This document shows, in pieces, positions 31,984-45,830 of a DNA stretch of 64,000 nt. The stretch's first letter is position 1. Every line of letters begins with the position of its first letter. The DNA is from Eurosta solidaginis (taxonomy: Eukaryota; Arthropoda; Insecta; Diptera; Tephritidae). The stretch lies in NCBI RefSeq assembly GCF_040869045.1, contig NC_090324.1, positions 56,325,346-56,389,345 on the forward strand. The letters run 5' to 3'. A program made the translations under genes and the position numbers. The notes under the pieces were generated by a model. That model ran no database searches, had not been told where the DNA came from, and saw only the letters and a program-made list of their open reading frames with translations.

Positions 31984-34900
31984 TACCATGGGTACATGCA
32001 TGCACTTTATTCACCCTCACATAAACACAGTTTCCTCTTGTTTTTAAAATTCTTCTACTTTTGCTTTCTTTTAAATTTTCATACAGGACACCCGGTAGTT
32101 CTCAACACTATTCTAAGATTAACATCCCTCAATCATCAGTTCGATAAGAAAATTATCGGTAATCTCTATGTCAATTACTCCCTCATGGGTCTCGGCCTTA
32201 TATCCGGCCCGAAAATCGTTCTTTTCCTGAAGAACCATCGTGCTTAGCAGATCGTAAGTGTGGAAGTGTAGTTAGTAAACCAAGTGTCCAATTTAACTCG
32301 AAAAGTTAAGATAAATCGCGAGTGCTAATTTAACTAACTCATTTCCCACCACCACTACATTCCCTGCAATCAAATTAAACCCAACTTAAAGAAATTGGTA
32401 AGAAAGGCTCTAAAACTTAAATCAAAGTTATGTGTTGTGCTAAAAGTGTCTAAAGTGATATCCCTCTTTTAGGCTACCTAACTGAGGCCCTCCAAGCGCA
32501 GCCTGAATAACGTGCGAAAAAGTGTTGTTGCGGCCGGAATCAATCACCAGTTGAATGCCCCAAAATAATGCCCAAATGTATGGCGGCAAATAGTGGCCGA
32601 ATCTGACCATACGCACCCAATGCGAAGCCTTATCACTTACAACAAATTCCGGTTCCAGTAAAAATTTAATCTTAGCCTTCAAGACAATTTTCCTATGTAT
32701 CCTACATACTTATATCTAACTTGTCAATTTTCAACGTTTATATAAAAAGCTAGAATACAAGTGAGCCAGTGGAAAAGGCGGTTTTCCACTTTATCATTAA
32801 GTTCTAGTGATTCGGGATCGCTAGAAACGGACCTAGAAAAAAATCCTAATTAATTCAACAAAAACAATTTACCTACAACCATTTAGTTAAGGAATTGTTA
32901 AGAGGGTTTTAGCTTTGATAATTGTAACCCCTAAACATGTAAAAGTTAAGTTTATAACCAGCGCGGTTTTACCCGATAGTGGAAAAGGCGGTTTTCCCTT
33001 TCAGATCCGAAATCACCAGAGACCAGAATTAGAAGACCCGCATTTCAATGTAAAAATAAAAGCCAGGGATTTGGATTCCATTTGCATGTAGATGTACATG
33101 CGCATACATACTTTGTCATAACCTACAATGAACATCTTCAGCTATACTTATTACTAATTTCATCTTTAGTTCTTGAATATTCGTCTCCTGAAAACATGAA
33201 TTATACTTACCTTTAGAGTTACCTGTTAGTCTAAATAATTATACAAAGCAAACCTAAGCACAAAGGAATGAATTTGCCATAATACCTACTCTCACTGGTT
33301 TGGCTTAATTCTTACCCCTATGTAACCTTTTGAATAGAGTAAGAAAATAGTTATTAATAATTAACTTCATTTCAAATAATTATACCCTAGCCAGGAAGGG
33401 AAGAAGAAGAACATCCTAATGAAAGGATTTTTTTTTTTTTTTTTTTTTGAAGAAACTACAATAGAACCATCTTCCAAGGTTCCTACATATCTAAATAGTG
33501 TTAATTGAGTTTGTAATAACCTTTAATCAAATCGTTATACTTACCTTTGAACCATGAACATTAGGATAATTTTATTGTAACTATGTTATTGCATTTCAAC
33601 AACATAGCTAATCGATGTACATTAACATAAAAGAAAACCATATGATCAGCTTTTAAACTGACCTAGTTCCACAAGATGTTGTAAATCGTCATCCATTTTA
33701 TTAATTTCCGGATCGCTCTTTTGAGAAAAAGATCGAAGAAATCAAAAACCGAAACTTTGAAATTGTCAATGTTTGGGAGACTCTCTTAGCTCCAATTGCT
33801 CACCATTAGCACCACTCTTAAATTCATTTTTTATGCTGCCGCTCCGGTCGGCGGCGGTTATTCTTTGACACCTTTTATGCGCCCTTCGCAAACCTTATAT
33901 ACCATATTGGACATAGAAATAACCACACCTAACTGTTAAGGTAAATTTGGTTGGATAAAATATGTTATAATATTTGAAGCATATGAACGTGCACCAGCAG
34001 CTGCGTACCAAGCAAGGAAGGCCTTCTTCGCTTCGTGCGACAGCGTCGTAGTAACCAAACCATTACCACTGGAAAACATGTAAGTAAGTTCACTTATTTC
34101 ATTTCATCCACCAACCTACTAAGTATACATAAATGCTACGATAGAGAACGTAAGTGACATGTACTTACATACATAACCAACTTATGTATGTACGTGCATA
34201 TATGAACATGGGTGCAAGCTTTCTTTCTTTGTTGTTCGCATCATTTTTAAGTACTATAGTACATACATATGAATACCCATCTCCCGTGTGGAGTTCGAAT
34301 CATCTCATGGTAAAACCAAGAGAATTAGAGGAATAATTTTTGATTTGGTTTCTTAATCTTTACACTGAAACTCCAAGCTCTCGTGAGCGGCAAGGTCGCC
34401 GAACTCATAAAATATATAATTTACATATTGTTGAGGTAGCTTAGTTTTTTCTGTCTGATCAATATCCAAGAAAAAAAATTAGTTGTTACGGATATAAATT
34501 AAGATCTTGGTGATTAATTCTACGATTAGATTGCCACCTACACTAAGTCTTACATACATTTAAATTTCTTTAACGTATAAGGAGAATGAGCTGAACTGTA
34601 ATAAAAATTTGTAAATATGAAATTGTAAATTTAATTGTGTTGGTCTAATTCCATTGTAGGGTGGTTGGTCTCTTGGGGCTTTATTAACAACTTTAAAGAT
34701 ATGGTAGGGTGGGTTAAGAGCAGCCGCCAAAATAAGACACGCGCTGCTAGGTATGGGGTTTTCCAGGCATAGTTGGTGGTACTCAGGCTTTCCGGTAGCT
34801 TTTCATTAGTGTGCAAAGTTTAAGTCCTTGTTCGGCCCCCGAGCTGACAGATGATGGCTTGGTTCGGTAAAAGTGTTTCGAACCCTCCCCATGCTGAAGT

Positions 34901-34986
34901 TCCCGCATTAATGCCAGTGCACACACCACTTTTACCAACACGCTAGGCAAGCCCATCTTAAAGAAGAGGCCGAAGAGCCCGTAACA
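31984..34986 (+). repeat. G 3' LTR, duplicated copy
   Basis: Matches 16469-19474 nearly base for base; the first two bases (TG) are lost so that it starts TACCATGG. Ends GTAACA before AGGG (34987-34990). It retains the hairpin block (34866-34936). Confidence 0.85.
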
Positions 34987-37268
34987 AGGGTGTGGGCCTA
35001 AGTTCTATAAATGGACGCCTTTTCTAGATATCGCCATAAAGATGGACCAGGGGTGACTCTAGAATTTGTTTGTACGTTATGGGTATCAAATGAAAGGTGT
35101 TAATGAGTATTTTAAAAGGGAGTGGGCCTTAGTTCTATAGGTGGACGCCTTTTCGGAATATCGTTATAAAAGTGGACCAGGGTTGACTCTAGAATGCGTT
35201 TGTACAATATGGGTATCAAACGAAAGGTGTTAATAAGTGTTTTAAAAGGGAGTGGGCCTTAGTTGTATGGGTGGACGCCTTTTCGGGATATCGCCATAAA
35301 CGTGGACCAGGGGTGACTCCAGAATGCGTTTGTACAATATGGATATCAAATGAAAGGTGTTAATGAGTATTTTAAAAAGACATGGGCCTTAATTCTGTAG
35401 GTGGACGCCTTTTCAAGATATCGCCATAAAGGTGGACCAGGGGTAACTCCAAAATTTGTTTGTACGATATGGGTATCAAATGAAAGGTGTTAATGAGTAT
35501 TTTAAAAGGGCGTGGGCCTTAGTTCTATAGGTGGACGCCTTTTCAAGATATCGCCATAAAGGTGGGCCAGGAGTGACTCTAGAATTTTTTTGTACGATAT
35601 GGTTATCAAATTAAAGATGTTAATGAGTATTTTAAAAGGGAGTGGGCCTTAGTTCTATAGGTGGATGCCTTTTCGAGATATCGCCATAAAGGTGGGCCAG
35701 GAGTGACTCTAGAATTTTTTTGTACGATATGGGTATCAAATGAAAGGTGTTAATGAGTATTTTAAAAAGGAGTGGGCCTTAGTTCTATATGTGGACGCCT
35801 TTTCGAGATATCGCCATAAACGTGGACCAGGGGTGACTCTAGAATGTTTTTGTACGATATGGGTATTAAATTAAAGGTATTAATAAGGGTTTTAAAAGGG
35901 GGTGGTCCTTAGTTGCATATGTGAAGGCGTTTTCGAGATATCGACCAAAAATGTGGACCAGGGTGATCCAGAACATCATCTGTCGGGTACCGACGAACAG
36001 TATTCCTTCCAAGATCCCAAGGGCCTTTGATTTCGCCCTGCAAACCTTTTTCATTTTCTTCTACTTAATATGGTAGGTGTCACACCCATTTTACCAAGTT
36101 TTTTTCTAAAGTTATATTTTGCTTCAATAGACCAATACAATTACCATGTTTCATCCCTTTTTTCGTATTTGGTATATAATTATGGCATTTTTTTCATTTT
36201 TCGTAATTTTCGATATCGAAAAAGTGGGCGTTTTCATAGTCGTATTTCGGCCATTTTTTACACCAATACAGAGTGAGTTCAGATAAGTACGTGAACTGAG
36301 TTTAGTAAATATATCGATTTTTGCTCAAGTTATCGTGTTAACGGCCGAGCGGAAGGACAGACGGTCGACTGTGTATAAAAACTGGGCGTGGCTTCAAACC
36401 AATTTCGCCCTTTTTCACAGAAAACAGTTATCGTCCTAGAATCTAAGCCTCTACCAAATTTCACAAGGATTGGTAAATTTTTGTTCGACTTATGGCATTA
36501 AAATTATCCTAGATAAATTAAATGAAAAAGGGCGGAGCCACGCCCATTTTGAAATTTTTTTTATTTTTGTATTTTGTTTCAACATATCATTACTGGAGTT
36601 GAATGTTGACATAATTTACTTATATACTGTAAAGATATTAACTTTTCTTTTAAAATTTGAATTTAAAAAAAAAAATTTTAAAAAGTGGGCGTGGTCGTTC
36701 TCCGATTTTGCTAATTTTTATTAAGCAGATATATAGTAATAAGCGTAACGTTCCCGCGAAATTTCATCATGATATCTTCAACGACTGCCAAATTACAGCT
36801 TGCAAAACTTCTAAATTACCTTCTTTTAAAAGTGGGCGTGCCACGCCCATTGTCCAAAATTTTACTAGTTTTCTGTTCTGCGTCGTAAGCTTAACCCACC
36901 TACCAAGTTTGATCGCTTTATCCGTATTTGGTAATGATTTATCGCACTTTTTCGATTTTTCGAAATTTTCGATATCGAAAAAGTGGGCGTGGTTATTGTC
37001 CGATATCGTTCATTTTAAATAGCGATCTGAGATGAGTGCCCAGGAAGAGACATACCAAATTTTATCAAGATACCTCGAAATTTACTCAAGTTATCGTGTT
37101 AACGGACAGACGGACGGACGGACATGGCTCAATCGAATTTTTTTCGATACTGATGATTTTGATATATGGAAGTCTATATCTATCTCGATTCCTTTATACC
37201 TGTACAACCAACCGTTATCCAATCAAAGTTAATATACTCTGTGAGCTCTGCTCAACTGAGTATAAAAA
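34987..37268 (+). repeat. Element A right part, duplicated copy
   Basis: Repeats 19475-21756: the 130-bp units, GTGGGCGTGG modules, GACGGACG microsatellite and AACTGAGTATAAA end, with isolated substitutions. Confidence 0.85.
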
Positions 37269-38309
37269 TATAACAATACAAACTGTAACTGTTTTGAAGC
37301 ATCTCAGGATAATATTACAGTCGTTGAATAACATAGGCAAGGCTATACGCGAGATATATAGCCAATTAATAGCCAGTCATCAGCTGGAAGTACACCAAAT
37401 TTTGTCCAGTGTTAGGGAAAAATTGGTGTCCTCACTAGCAAGATATAACATTGAGACGTTGGTACCAACATCAGATGAAAAGGCGATAGAATAAACTTTG
37501 ATGCCTTATTAGTGGAAATTCAACCCAATTTAGAGCAAACTCCAAAAACTGAAATTCTTCATAAAAATTTCCAAACAGAAAAAGACAAAATGTCACAAAC
37601 AGTTGTCAAATATTTAAAGACTAATTCGTCAGTTCTGCCAGAATTTGATGGTAAAGCCGAGAACTTGCATAGTTTCTTGAATGCTTTGGATACCCATGAG
37701 GCTATAGCTGTTTCGACGATAAAAACAAAGTTTAAAGAAACGGCTAGAAACCTGTTAGGAACTGAAAGCTCAATTGAAGCGATAAAACAAAAACTAAAAA
37801 CAGCAATTAAAGATGAATCAGTCGAAGTTTTGACAGCAAAACTCCTGAACATACAGCAACGCAGCAAAACGGCCAATCAATATGCTGCCGAAATTGAAAA
37901 ACTGACATAATCGTTGGAAGGAACATACATATCCGACGGACTAACACCAGAGTTAGCAACCAAGTATGCTACACAATCAGCTGTAAAAGATATGTGTAAA
38001 AACTGCTCCAACGACAAGATGAAAACTATTATGCAGGCTGGAACGTTCACCTCAATGAACGAAGCTGTAGCAAAAATTAGCAACAGTTGCACAGAAATAA
38101 CTGGAAATCCAAATTCACTTTTGCATATTCGCCAACAAAATTACTTTCGAGGTAACATCCGTAGGGGTTATCAAAATAATAATAATAACAATAACAGAGC
38201 AAATAACCAAATATCTGGTACGAACATTTCGCGAGGTTATAACCGTAATAATACCAGAAATGTCAGAAATGTTACCCAACAGGAAAATCAGCAACCTCCA
38301 CCTCAATGA
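37269..38309 (+). pseudogene. M Gag, duplicated copy
   Basis: Copy of 21757-22797 with the same two stops and Asn/Arg-rich tail. Differences are single residues (for example GNPNS versus GNRNS). Confidence 0.8.
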
Positions 38310-38361
38310 ATAAAAAATTATATGTTTTCAATTAACACCTCAATAGCTACATATCTTCCAA

Positions 38362-39258
38362 AACAACTCTGAATAATTCCATTTCAACCCTCCTGATCGA
38401 TACAGGAGCATATATTTCAATTATCAAAAAGGGCCAAATTGGCAGCACTGTCACAATTAGTAATTCACAAAAAACAGATTTAAGCGGAATTGTTCAAGGT
38501 ATAACAAGCACTATTGGCACGGTTAAAGCAGATTTAAAAGATGATTATCCATTAATTAGACACAAATTTCACATAGTAGAAGACAATTTCCCAATCCCAT
38601 GCGAGGGAATATTATTTCATTAATAAATATACTTGCATTTTAGATTATCAAAAAGAAGGCGACACCCTAATACTAAGACCATATGATTACCGAGAAAACA
38701 TAATAATTGAAATGACTAATAAACCATGATTCAATAGCATTTCAATTCCCGCAAGATCAGAAGTAGTTCGACCAATTCACATTAAAAATAATAATTCCGA
38801 ATTACTAATTCCCCAACAAGAATATCTGAAGGCATCTCTATTGCGAAAACCTTAGCAAATTCACACAAAACATTTGTTAGAATTGTAAATACAACAGATA
38901 AAAATGCAAAATTCCAAGATTTCAATATACGCACAGAAAATTTGAGTGATTACACAATAATAAAAAATAATAAACTTTAAAATGAGGCCAACAGCAAAGA
39001 AAAATTAGAAAGATTGAAAAAAATTTTCCACACTTTGCAAATAAATCCCTTAACGCATTTTCTGCAGAATTCATGACATTTTTTCTTTAGAAACAGAACA
39101 AATTACTACTAATAATTTTTACAAACAAAAACTTCATACGAAAGCCAATAACCTAGTTTACGTAAAAAACTATATAATACCAGAAGCCCATAAGAGTGAA
39201 ATTAATAAACAAGTAAACAAATTAATTAAAGACGATATAATAGAACTTTCAATTTCAG
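38362..39258 (+). pseudogene. M protease and RT N-terminus, duplicated copy
   Basis: Copy of 22850-23746. The protease site reads DTGA followed by Tyr instead of Asp. The linker and NKLIKDDIIELSISA precede the hAT MITE at 39259. Confidence 0.75.
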
Positions 39259-39844
39259 CAGGCATGCTTAACCAACGAACCGATATCATTTCGTTACGAT
39301 AATTAACGTTAATAAACGAAACAAAGTCATTTCGTTTCGTTTATTAACGTTAAGAACGTCAAATTAACGAAATTATTTTGTTTCGTTTTCTGCCATATCA
39401 AAACGAAATCAAATCGTTTATATTGATTATTAATTTCAAACTATGCTGGCAAAGCTGATTGATGGCGGAGTCATTAAAGGTGAAAGAATTAGCCAAGCTG
39501 ATGATTTCTCATGAATTTTGACAGTACGAACATTTTTCAGAGTATTTTTGACATTACCACCAACGAACTACACAAACAAATTACATTCAGTTTGTGTGTG
39601 TATGTCCGCTCGTTGTTACCACCTTACGGCTTCACCATGGCTATAGCATTGCCAGCACAATTCAAACATAAAGTATCACGTTTTTGTTAATGTTTTTAAC
39701 GTTAACGAAGGCTTTTCGCTTCGGTTAAAAACGAGATACAATTTATCTTGATAATTTCTTTATCGATAATATTTCGAAGTGTTTCAACGGAAAGGGTGGA
39801 AATTTTTTGATAAACGATTAGCTTAACGTTAAGGTACTTCCCTG
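39259..39844. mobile_element. hAT MITE, duplicated copy
   Basis: Same 586-bp element as 23747-24332, with AATTTCAG at 39251-39258 and 39845-39852. The identical site shows it was present before the duplication. Confidence 0.85.
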
Positions 39845-39852
39845 AATTTCAG

Positions 39853-40739
39853 AATTTAATAGTCCAATTCTATTGGTGCCCAAAAATCACTTCCAAATAA
39901 ACAAGAAAAAAGATGGAGAATGGTTGTTGATTACAGACAGGTAAATAAAAATCTAACTGCAAATAAATTCCCGTTGCCAAGAATTGGTGATATACTAGAT
40001 CAATTAGGAAGAGTTAAATATTTTTCATGCTTAGATTTAATGTCTGGTTTTCACCAAATAAAACTCAGCCCAGAGTCAGGAGATATTATATCATTTACAG
40101 CCGATGATGGCACATACCGCTTTAAAAGATTACCTTATGGCCTCAAAGTAGCTCCAGACTCATTCCAGAGGATGATGACATTAGCATTCGCAGGCTTAAA
40201 ACCATCACGAGCATTTTTATACATAGACGATTTAGTCGTATTCATATGATAAAAAATTTACGGGATGTTTTCGCAACTTGTAGGAAATATAATTTAAAAT
40301 TACATCCGGATAAATGTCTATTATTCAGCCAAGAAGTAACTTACCTTGGTCATTAATGCAAAGCAAGTTCGAAACTGTTAAAAACTATCCGAATCCTAAA
40401 AATACGGATGAAGCAAAAAGATTCGTCGCATTTTGCAATTATTACAGAAGATTCATTACAAATTTTGCAGAATAATCTAGAATATTAACAAGACTTTGTA
40501 AGAAAAATGTAGTTTTTGATTGGACAGAGGATTGTAAAAAATCTTTTGACCATTTGTAAGCTTCATTAATAATCCCTAATATTCTACAATATCCCGATTT
40601 CAGTAAACAATTTTGTATAACAACATATGCTAGCGGCTATGCTTGTGGGGCAGTTTTGAGTCAAGAGTACGAAGAAACGCAACTACCAGTTGCTTACGCT
40701 TCTAGGTCATTTACAAAAGGAGAAATTAATAAAGCCACA
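39853..40739 (+). pseudogene. M RT and RNase H start, duplicated copy
   Basis: Copy of 24341-25243 with intact YIDD (YIDDLVV here, YIDDLLV in copy 1). It ends at FTKGEINKATL where B begins. In this copy the RNase H resumes after B at 44209. Confidence 0.8.
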
Positions 40740-43700
40740 TTGTAACAAGTAAGAACGGGACTGTCTTCGGCTGTGCCGAAGACTTCATACCTTTCATGAA
40801 TGGGGCTGAACAATAATCTTATCCCGTTCGTAATCTCCGAATAATCGGATGTATAAGATAAGAAATATATAGTGAAAAGATCTACATACCTTAACGATTT
40901 TTAAGATAAATATAAAATAAAAAACAGGTAGGTACTTTGTGTGAGGATGCAAAGTTTCAGGTTTTTTGTGGTCTGCGTTTAAAAACTATGACTACGAATC
41001 ACGTATTTCAAAAATATATGACGAAAACGTAACTATTTGATGAAATTTGATGAATTTTGAAGATTCTAGCCGTAAAAAAGGGGTCAAAATGACAGTTTAT
41101 ATGAAGTATATAATATATATACGACCGATCTCTATGATTTTTTCAGACAACAATATATGCTATATACGTAAGCATTTTGTGAAATTTGAAGCTTCTAACT
41201 GTTAAAACGGGGCAGAAATTGCGCAAAGTTTCTTATCTGAACAATCGGTTGTATGAGATATATACTATTTATACCACCGATCTCAATGATTTTTTCAGAC
41301 ATCAATATATGCTATATACGTAAGCAATCAGTGAAATTTGAAGCTTATAGCTGTTAAAATGGGGTAGAAATTGCGAAAAGTTTCTTATCTGAACAATCGG
41401 TTGTATGATATATATACTATATATACAACCGATCTCTATGATTTTTTCAGACAACAATATATGCTATATAAGTAAATATTCGGTGAAATTTGAAGCTTCT
41501 AGCTGTTAAAATGGGGCTAAAATTTGCGAAAATATATATATATATACTATATATATATACTATATATATACACTATATATACCACCATATATATACCACC
41601 GATCTTTATGATTTTTTCAGACAACAATATATGCTATATACGTAAGCATTCGCTGAAATTTGAAGCCTCTAGCTCTTAAAATAGGGCAGTAATTACGAAA
41701 AGTTCCTTATCTGAACAATCGGTTGTGGGGGATATATACTATATATACGACCGATCTCATAAATTTTTTCAGGCAACAATATGTGCAATATACGAAAGTA
41801 TATGGTGAAGGTTGAAGCTTCAATCTGTTAAATTGGGTAATGTATTACAAAAATCCTCTTTTTCTGAAAAATCGGTTGTATGGAGAATATATGCTATAGT
41901 GGTCCGATCCGGTCGGTTCCGACAAATGTCTAATCGGACACCCAAATACACCTGCTCACCAAATTTTATCAAGATATCTCAAAAATTGAGGGACTAGTTT
42001 GCATACAAACAGACAGACGGACAGACGGACAGACGGACATGGCTAAATCAACTCAGCTCTTCAACCTGATTATTTCGGTATTCTTAATGGTGGGTCTATC
42101 TATTTTCCTTTAAGGACTTACAATTTTCGGTTTCGTGACGAAATTAATATACCATTTCATTTTCATGAAAGGTATAAAAACAATTAGGTACTTTGTGTGA
42201 GGATGCAAAGTTTCAGGTTTTTTGTGGTCTGCGTGTAAAAACTATGACTACGAATCACGTATTTCAAAAATATATGACGAAAACGTAACTATTTGATGAA
42301 ATTTGATGAATTTTGAAGATTCTAGCCGTAAAAAAGGGGTCAAAATGACAGTTTATATGAAGTATATAATATATATACGACCGATCTCTATGATTTTTTC
42401 AGACAACAATATATGCTATATACGTAAGCATTTTGTGAAATTTGAAGCTTCTAACTGTTAAAACGGGGCAGAAATTGCGCAAAGTTTCTTATCTGAACAA
42501 TCGGTTGTATGAGATATATATTATGTGTACCACCGATCTCAATGATTTTTTCAGACATCAATATATGCTATACACGTAAGCAGTTGGTGAAATTTGAAGC
42601 TTCTAGCTGTTAAAACGGGGCCGAAATCGTAAAAAAAATATATATATACTATATATATACTATATATACCATCATATATATATTATATATATCACCGATC
42701 TCTATGATTTTTTGACACAACAATACATACTATATACGTAAGCAATCGGTGAAATTTGAAGCTTATAACTGTTAAAATGGGGAAGAAATTGCGCAAAGTT
42801 TCTTATCTGAACAATCGGTTGTATGGGATATATACTATATATACCACCGGTATCTATGATTTTCTCAGACAACAATATATGCTATACACGTAAGCATTTG
42901 GTGAAATTTGAACATATCTAAACGATTTTTAAGATAAATATAAAATAAAAAATAGGTAGGTAATCTGTGTGAGGATGCAATGCTTCACGTTTTTTGTGGT
43001 CTGCATGTAAAAACTATGGCTACGAATCACGTATTTCAAAAATATATGACGTAAACGTAACTATTTGATGAAATTTGATGAATCTTGAAGCTTCTAGCCG
43101 TAAAAAAGGGGTCAATATGACAGTTTATATGAAGTATATAATATATATACCACTGATCTCTATGATTTTTTCAGACAACAATATATGCTATATACGAAAG
43201 CATTTTGTGAAATTTGAAGCTTCTAACTGTTAAAACGGGGCAGAAATTGCGCAAAGTTTCTTATCTGAACAATCGGTTGTATGAGATATATACTATTTAT
43301 ACCACCGATCTCAATGATTTTTTCAGACATAAATATATGCTATATACGTAAGCAATCAGTGAAATTTGAAGCTTATAGCTGTTAAAATGGGGTAGAAATT
43401 GCGAAAAGTTTCTTATCTGAACAATCGGTTGAATGAGATATATACTATATATACAACCGATCTCTATGATTTTTTCAGACAACAATATATGCTATATAAG
43501 TAAATATTCGGTGAAATTTGAAGCTTCTAGCTGTTAAAATGGGGCTAAAATTTGCGAAAATATATATATATATACTATATATATATACTATATATATATA
43601 CTATATATACCACCATATATATACTATATATACCACCGATCTTTATGATTTTTTCAGACAACAATATATGCTATATACGTAAGCATTCGCTGAAATTTGA

Positions 43701-44208
43701 AGCCTCTAGCTCTTAAAATAGGGCAGTAATTACGAAAAGTTCCTTATCTGAACAATCGGTTGTGGGGGATATATACTATATATACGACCGATCTCATAAA
43801 TTTTTTCAGGCAACAATATGTGCAATATACGAAAGTATATGGTGAAGTTTGAAGCTTCAATCTGTTAAATTGGGTAAGATATTACAAAAATCTTCTTTTT
43901 CTGAAAAATCGGTTGTATGGAGGATATATGCTATAGTGGTCCGATCCGGTCGGTTCCGACAAATGTCTAATCGGACACCCAAATACACCTGCTGACCAAA
44001 TTTTATCAAGATATCTCAAAAATTGAGGGACTAGTTTGCATACAAACAGACAGACGGACAGACGGACATGGCTAAATCAACTCAGCTCTTCAACCTCATT
44101 ATTTCGGTATACTTAATGGTGGGTCTATCTATTTTCCTTTAAGGACTTACAATTTTCAGTTTCGTGACGAAATTAATATACCATTTCATTTTCATGAAAG
44201 GTATAAAA
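40740..44208 (+). repeat. Element B, second occurrence, complete to its right end
   Basis: Same hairpin head as 25244. The first unit ends GGTATAAAAA at about 42180 after a GACAGACG run (42009-42037). A second headless unit follows (CAATTAGGTACTTTG...) with its own 152-bp array and a second 3' module (GACAGACG at 44046-44068) and ends GGTATAAAAA at about 44208, next to the M RNase H. So B is itself a partial tandem of two units. The minus ORF at 43297-43485 lies in the array and is not a gene. Confidence 0.75.
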
Positions 44209-44482
44209 AGAATTAGCGGCCATTCATTGGGCCATAACATATTTTAGACCATACGTTTATGGTAGAAAATTCTTGGTCAAGACAGACCATAGACCCTTAA
44301 CATTCCTATTTTCGGTGAAAACCCCTCCATCAAAATTAACTAGAATCAGATTAGATTTGGAAGAGTATGATTTCGAGGTGGAGTACATAGCAGGAAAAGA
44401 GAATTATGTAGCAGACGCACTGTCACGAATAGATATCAAAGATTTAAAAGAAATGTCAGTACAAGCACGTAAAATAATGTAA
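44209..44482 (+). pseudogene. RNase H (C-terminal part) of element M
   Basis: ELAAIHWAITYFRPYVYGRK reads directly after B, continuing from KATL left of B. Then FLVKTDHRPLTFLFSVK, LTRIRLDLEEYDFEVEYIAG and ADALSR, the catalytic and terminal motifs of gypsy RNase H, to TAA 44480-44482. This pins the B insertion point inside RNase H. Confidence 0.85.
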
Positions 44483-44889
44483 GTTCGACAAGATCGGAAA
44501 CTAAACAAATACCCGTAGTAGAACCAGTAATATAAAAAATAAAAGTCACAATGAGAACCTTAATATATATGAAGCGCTAAATAAATGTGAAGTAAAAAGA
44601 CTAGTCCAGCTCGTTTTCGATCTTCCGAAATTATACTTCAAAAAGGGAAAGAAAATTTGTACCGAAGTAAATATAAAAAAACCTAATTGTTGAGGCGAAG
44701 ATTGACTTAGACCAATTCTTTACCAGGCTTATGTAAGAAGCCGGCACTTTAGGTTTGGAAAAATACATTTTTGTCCTTAGGAGACAAATTGTTTAATTAT
44801 ACTCGAGTAGACACATTTAAGGAAAAAAAGGTACCAAAGTTCTCAAAAATCTAATTATAGCATTAACTCCGGAGGTTATGGCATGTGAC

Positions 44890-45830
44890 AAATAATGAAA
44901 AAATTAAAGAAATTCGTCATAAATATCATGACGATCCTGTTTTTGGTGGCCACCCAGGAATAAATCGTATGACAAACAAAATAAAACAAAAATATTACTG
45001 GAAAGGAATGAAAATAAAATAAATAAAAATTTGAAAGAGCCTATGATTATAACCGAAACTCCCATAAAAGCAGTCGACATAGTACAAATCGATACAATTG
45101 GTCCTCTTCCCAAGTCAGAAAATGGAAATGAATATGCAGTCACTATAGTACTTGACTAAGTATTTGGTGGCAATCCCAATACCTAGCAAACATGCAAAAA
45201 CGATAGCCAAAGCTATTTTTGAAAAATTTATCCTAATTTATGGCTGTATGAAAACAATTATAACGGATATGGGAACCGAATTATTTGAGGAATTGTGAAA
45301 GCTTTTAAAAATAGAGCATAAAACCTCAACACCTTACCACCATCAAACATTAGGCACAGTTGAACGTAGTCATAGAATATTCAATGAATACATACGTTCA
45401 TACATATCCATTGACAAAGACAATTGGGATGAATACCTCATATATGTTTCGTATTGCTATAATAAAACGCCATCCATTGTTCATGGGTATTGTCCGTTTG
45501 AACTCGTTTTTGGAAGGACGCCCCAATGTTATGAATTTCTGTTAGAAGATACAGTAAACCCACTATATAACTATGAAGCTCACGACAAAGAAATTAAATA
45601 TAGAATCCAGATAGCGTACAGAAGAGCTAACCAATTAGTATAGCAATAAAAAAAAAAGCAGAAAGCTATTTATGATAAAAAATACAATATAAACAAATAA
45701 ACTTAAGAGATTTAGTATTAGTAAAAGAGGAAGCAGGTCAGAAGTTAGATAGTAAGTATAAAGAGCCCTATAAGGTAGAAAATATTGATAAAAATAATAA
45801 TTTTACACTAATTCCATATAAGTGAAAGCA
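44890..45830 (+). pseudogene. Integrase of element M
   Basis: Zinc-domain start IRHKYHDDPVFGGHPGINRM with two His; the CxxC part is missing after WKGMKIK. The core has VQIDTIGPLPKSENG (Asp 1), IITDMGTELFEEL (Asp 2) and GTVERSHRIFNEYI (Glu), then ELVFGRTPQ and a degraded C-terminal end KLDSKYKEPYKVENIDKNNN. Several stops and frameshifts are present. LINE K begins right after it. Confidence 0.8.

Larger units (their letters stand above)
27830..42568 (+). repeat. 15.5-kb tandem duplication, copy 2
   Basis: Repeats 12316-27827: G RT end, LINE J, G RNase H, integrase and 3' LTR, right part of A, M Gag to RNase H with the hAT MITE, and B. It is about 770 bp shorter because B units corresponding to roughly 25750-26520 are missing (offset falls from 15512 to 14740). 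Beyond 42568 the sequence continues in B without a further copy. Confidence 0.9.
1..45830 (+). mobile_element. Element M: mdg1/412-like Ty3/gypsy retrotransposon, fragmented host of the nest
   Basis: Collinear + strand pieces of one LTR retrotransposon are spread over this interval: leader mini-ORFs (1-845), Gag start (846-879), Gag (5402-5450, 21757-22797), protease (22850-23115), RT (23578-23746, 24341-25243), then RNase H (44209-44482) and integrase (44890-45830) after the duplicated block. The RT has DYRQVNK, LDLMSGFHQ and YIDD motifs, and the RNase H/integrase style fits the mdg1/412/blood clade. The pieces join across insertions C, A(+G+LINE J), the hAT MITE and B. The 5' LTR lies outside the window; a possible 3' LTR is at 48265-48619. 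Stops are frequent, so the copy is dead. Clade placement is by eye. Confidence 0.75.

Noticed and set aside
44483..44889. Possible envelope-like gene after the M RNase H
   Set aside because: No long frame, signal peptide or membrane anchor. The region is decayed spacer before integrase. No envelope gene was found in any element here.
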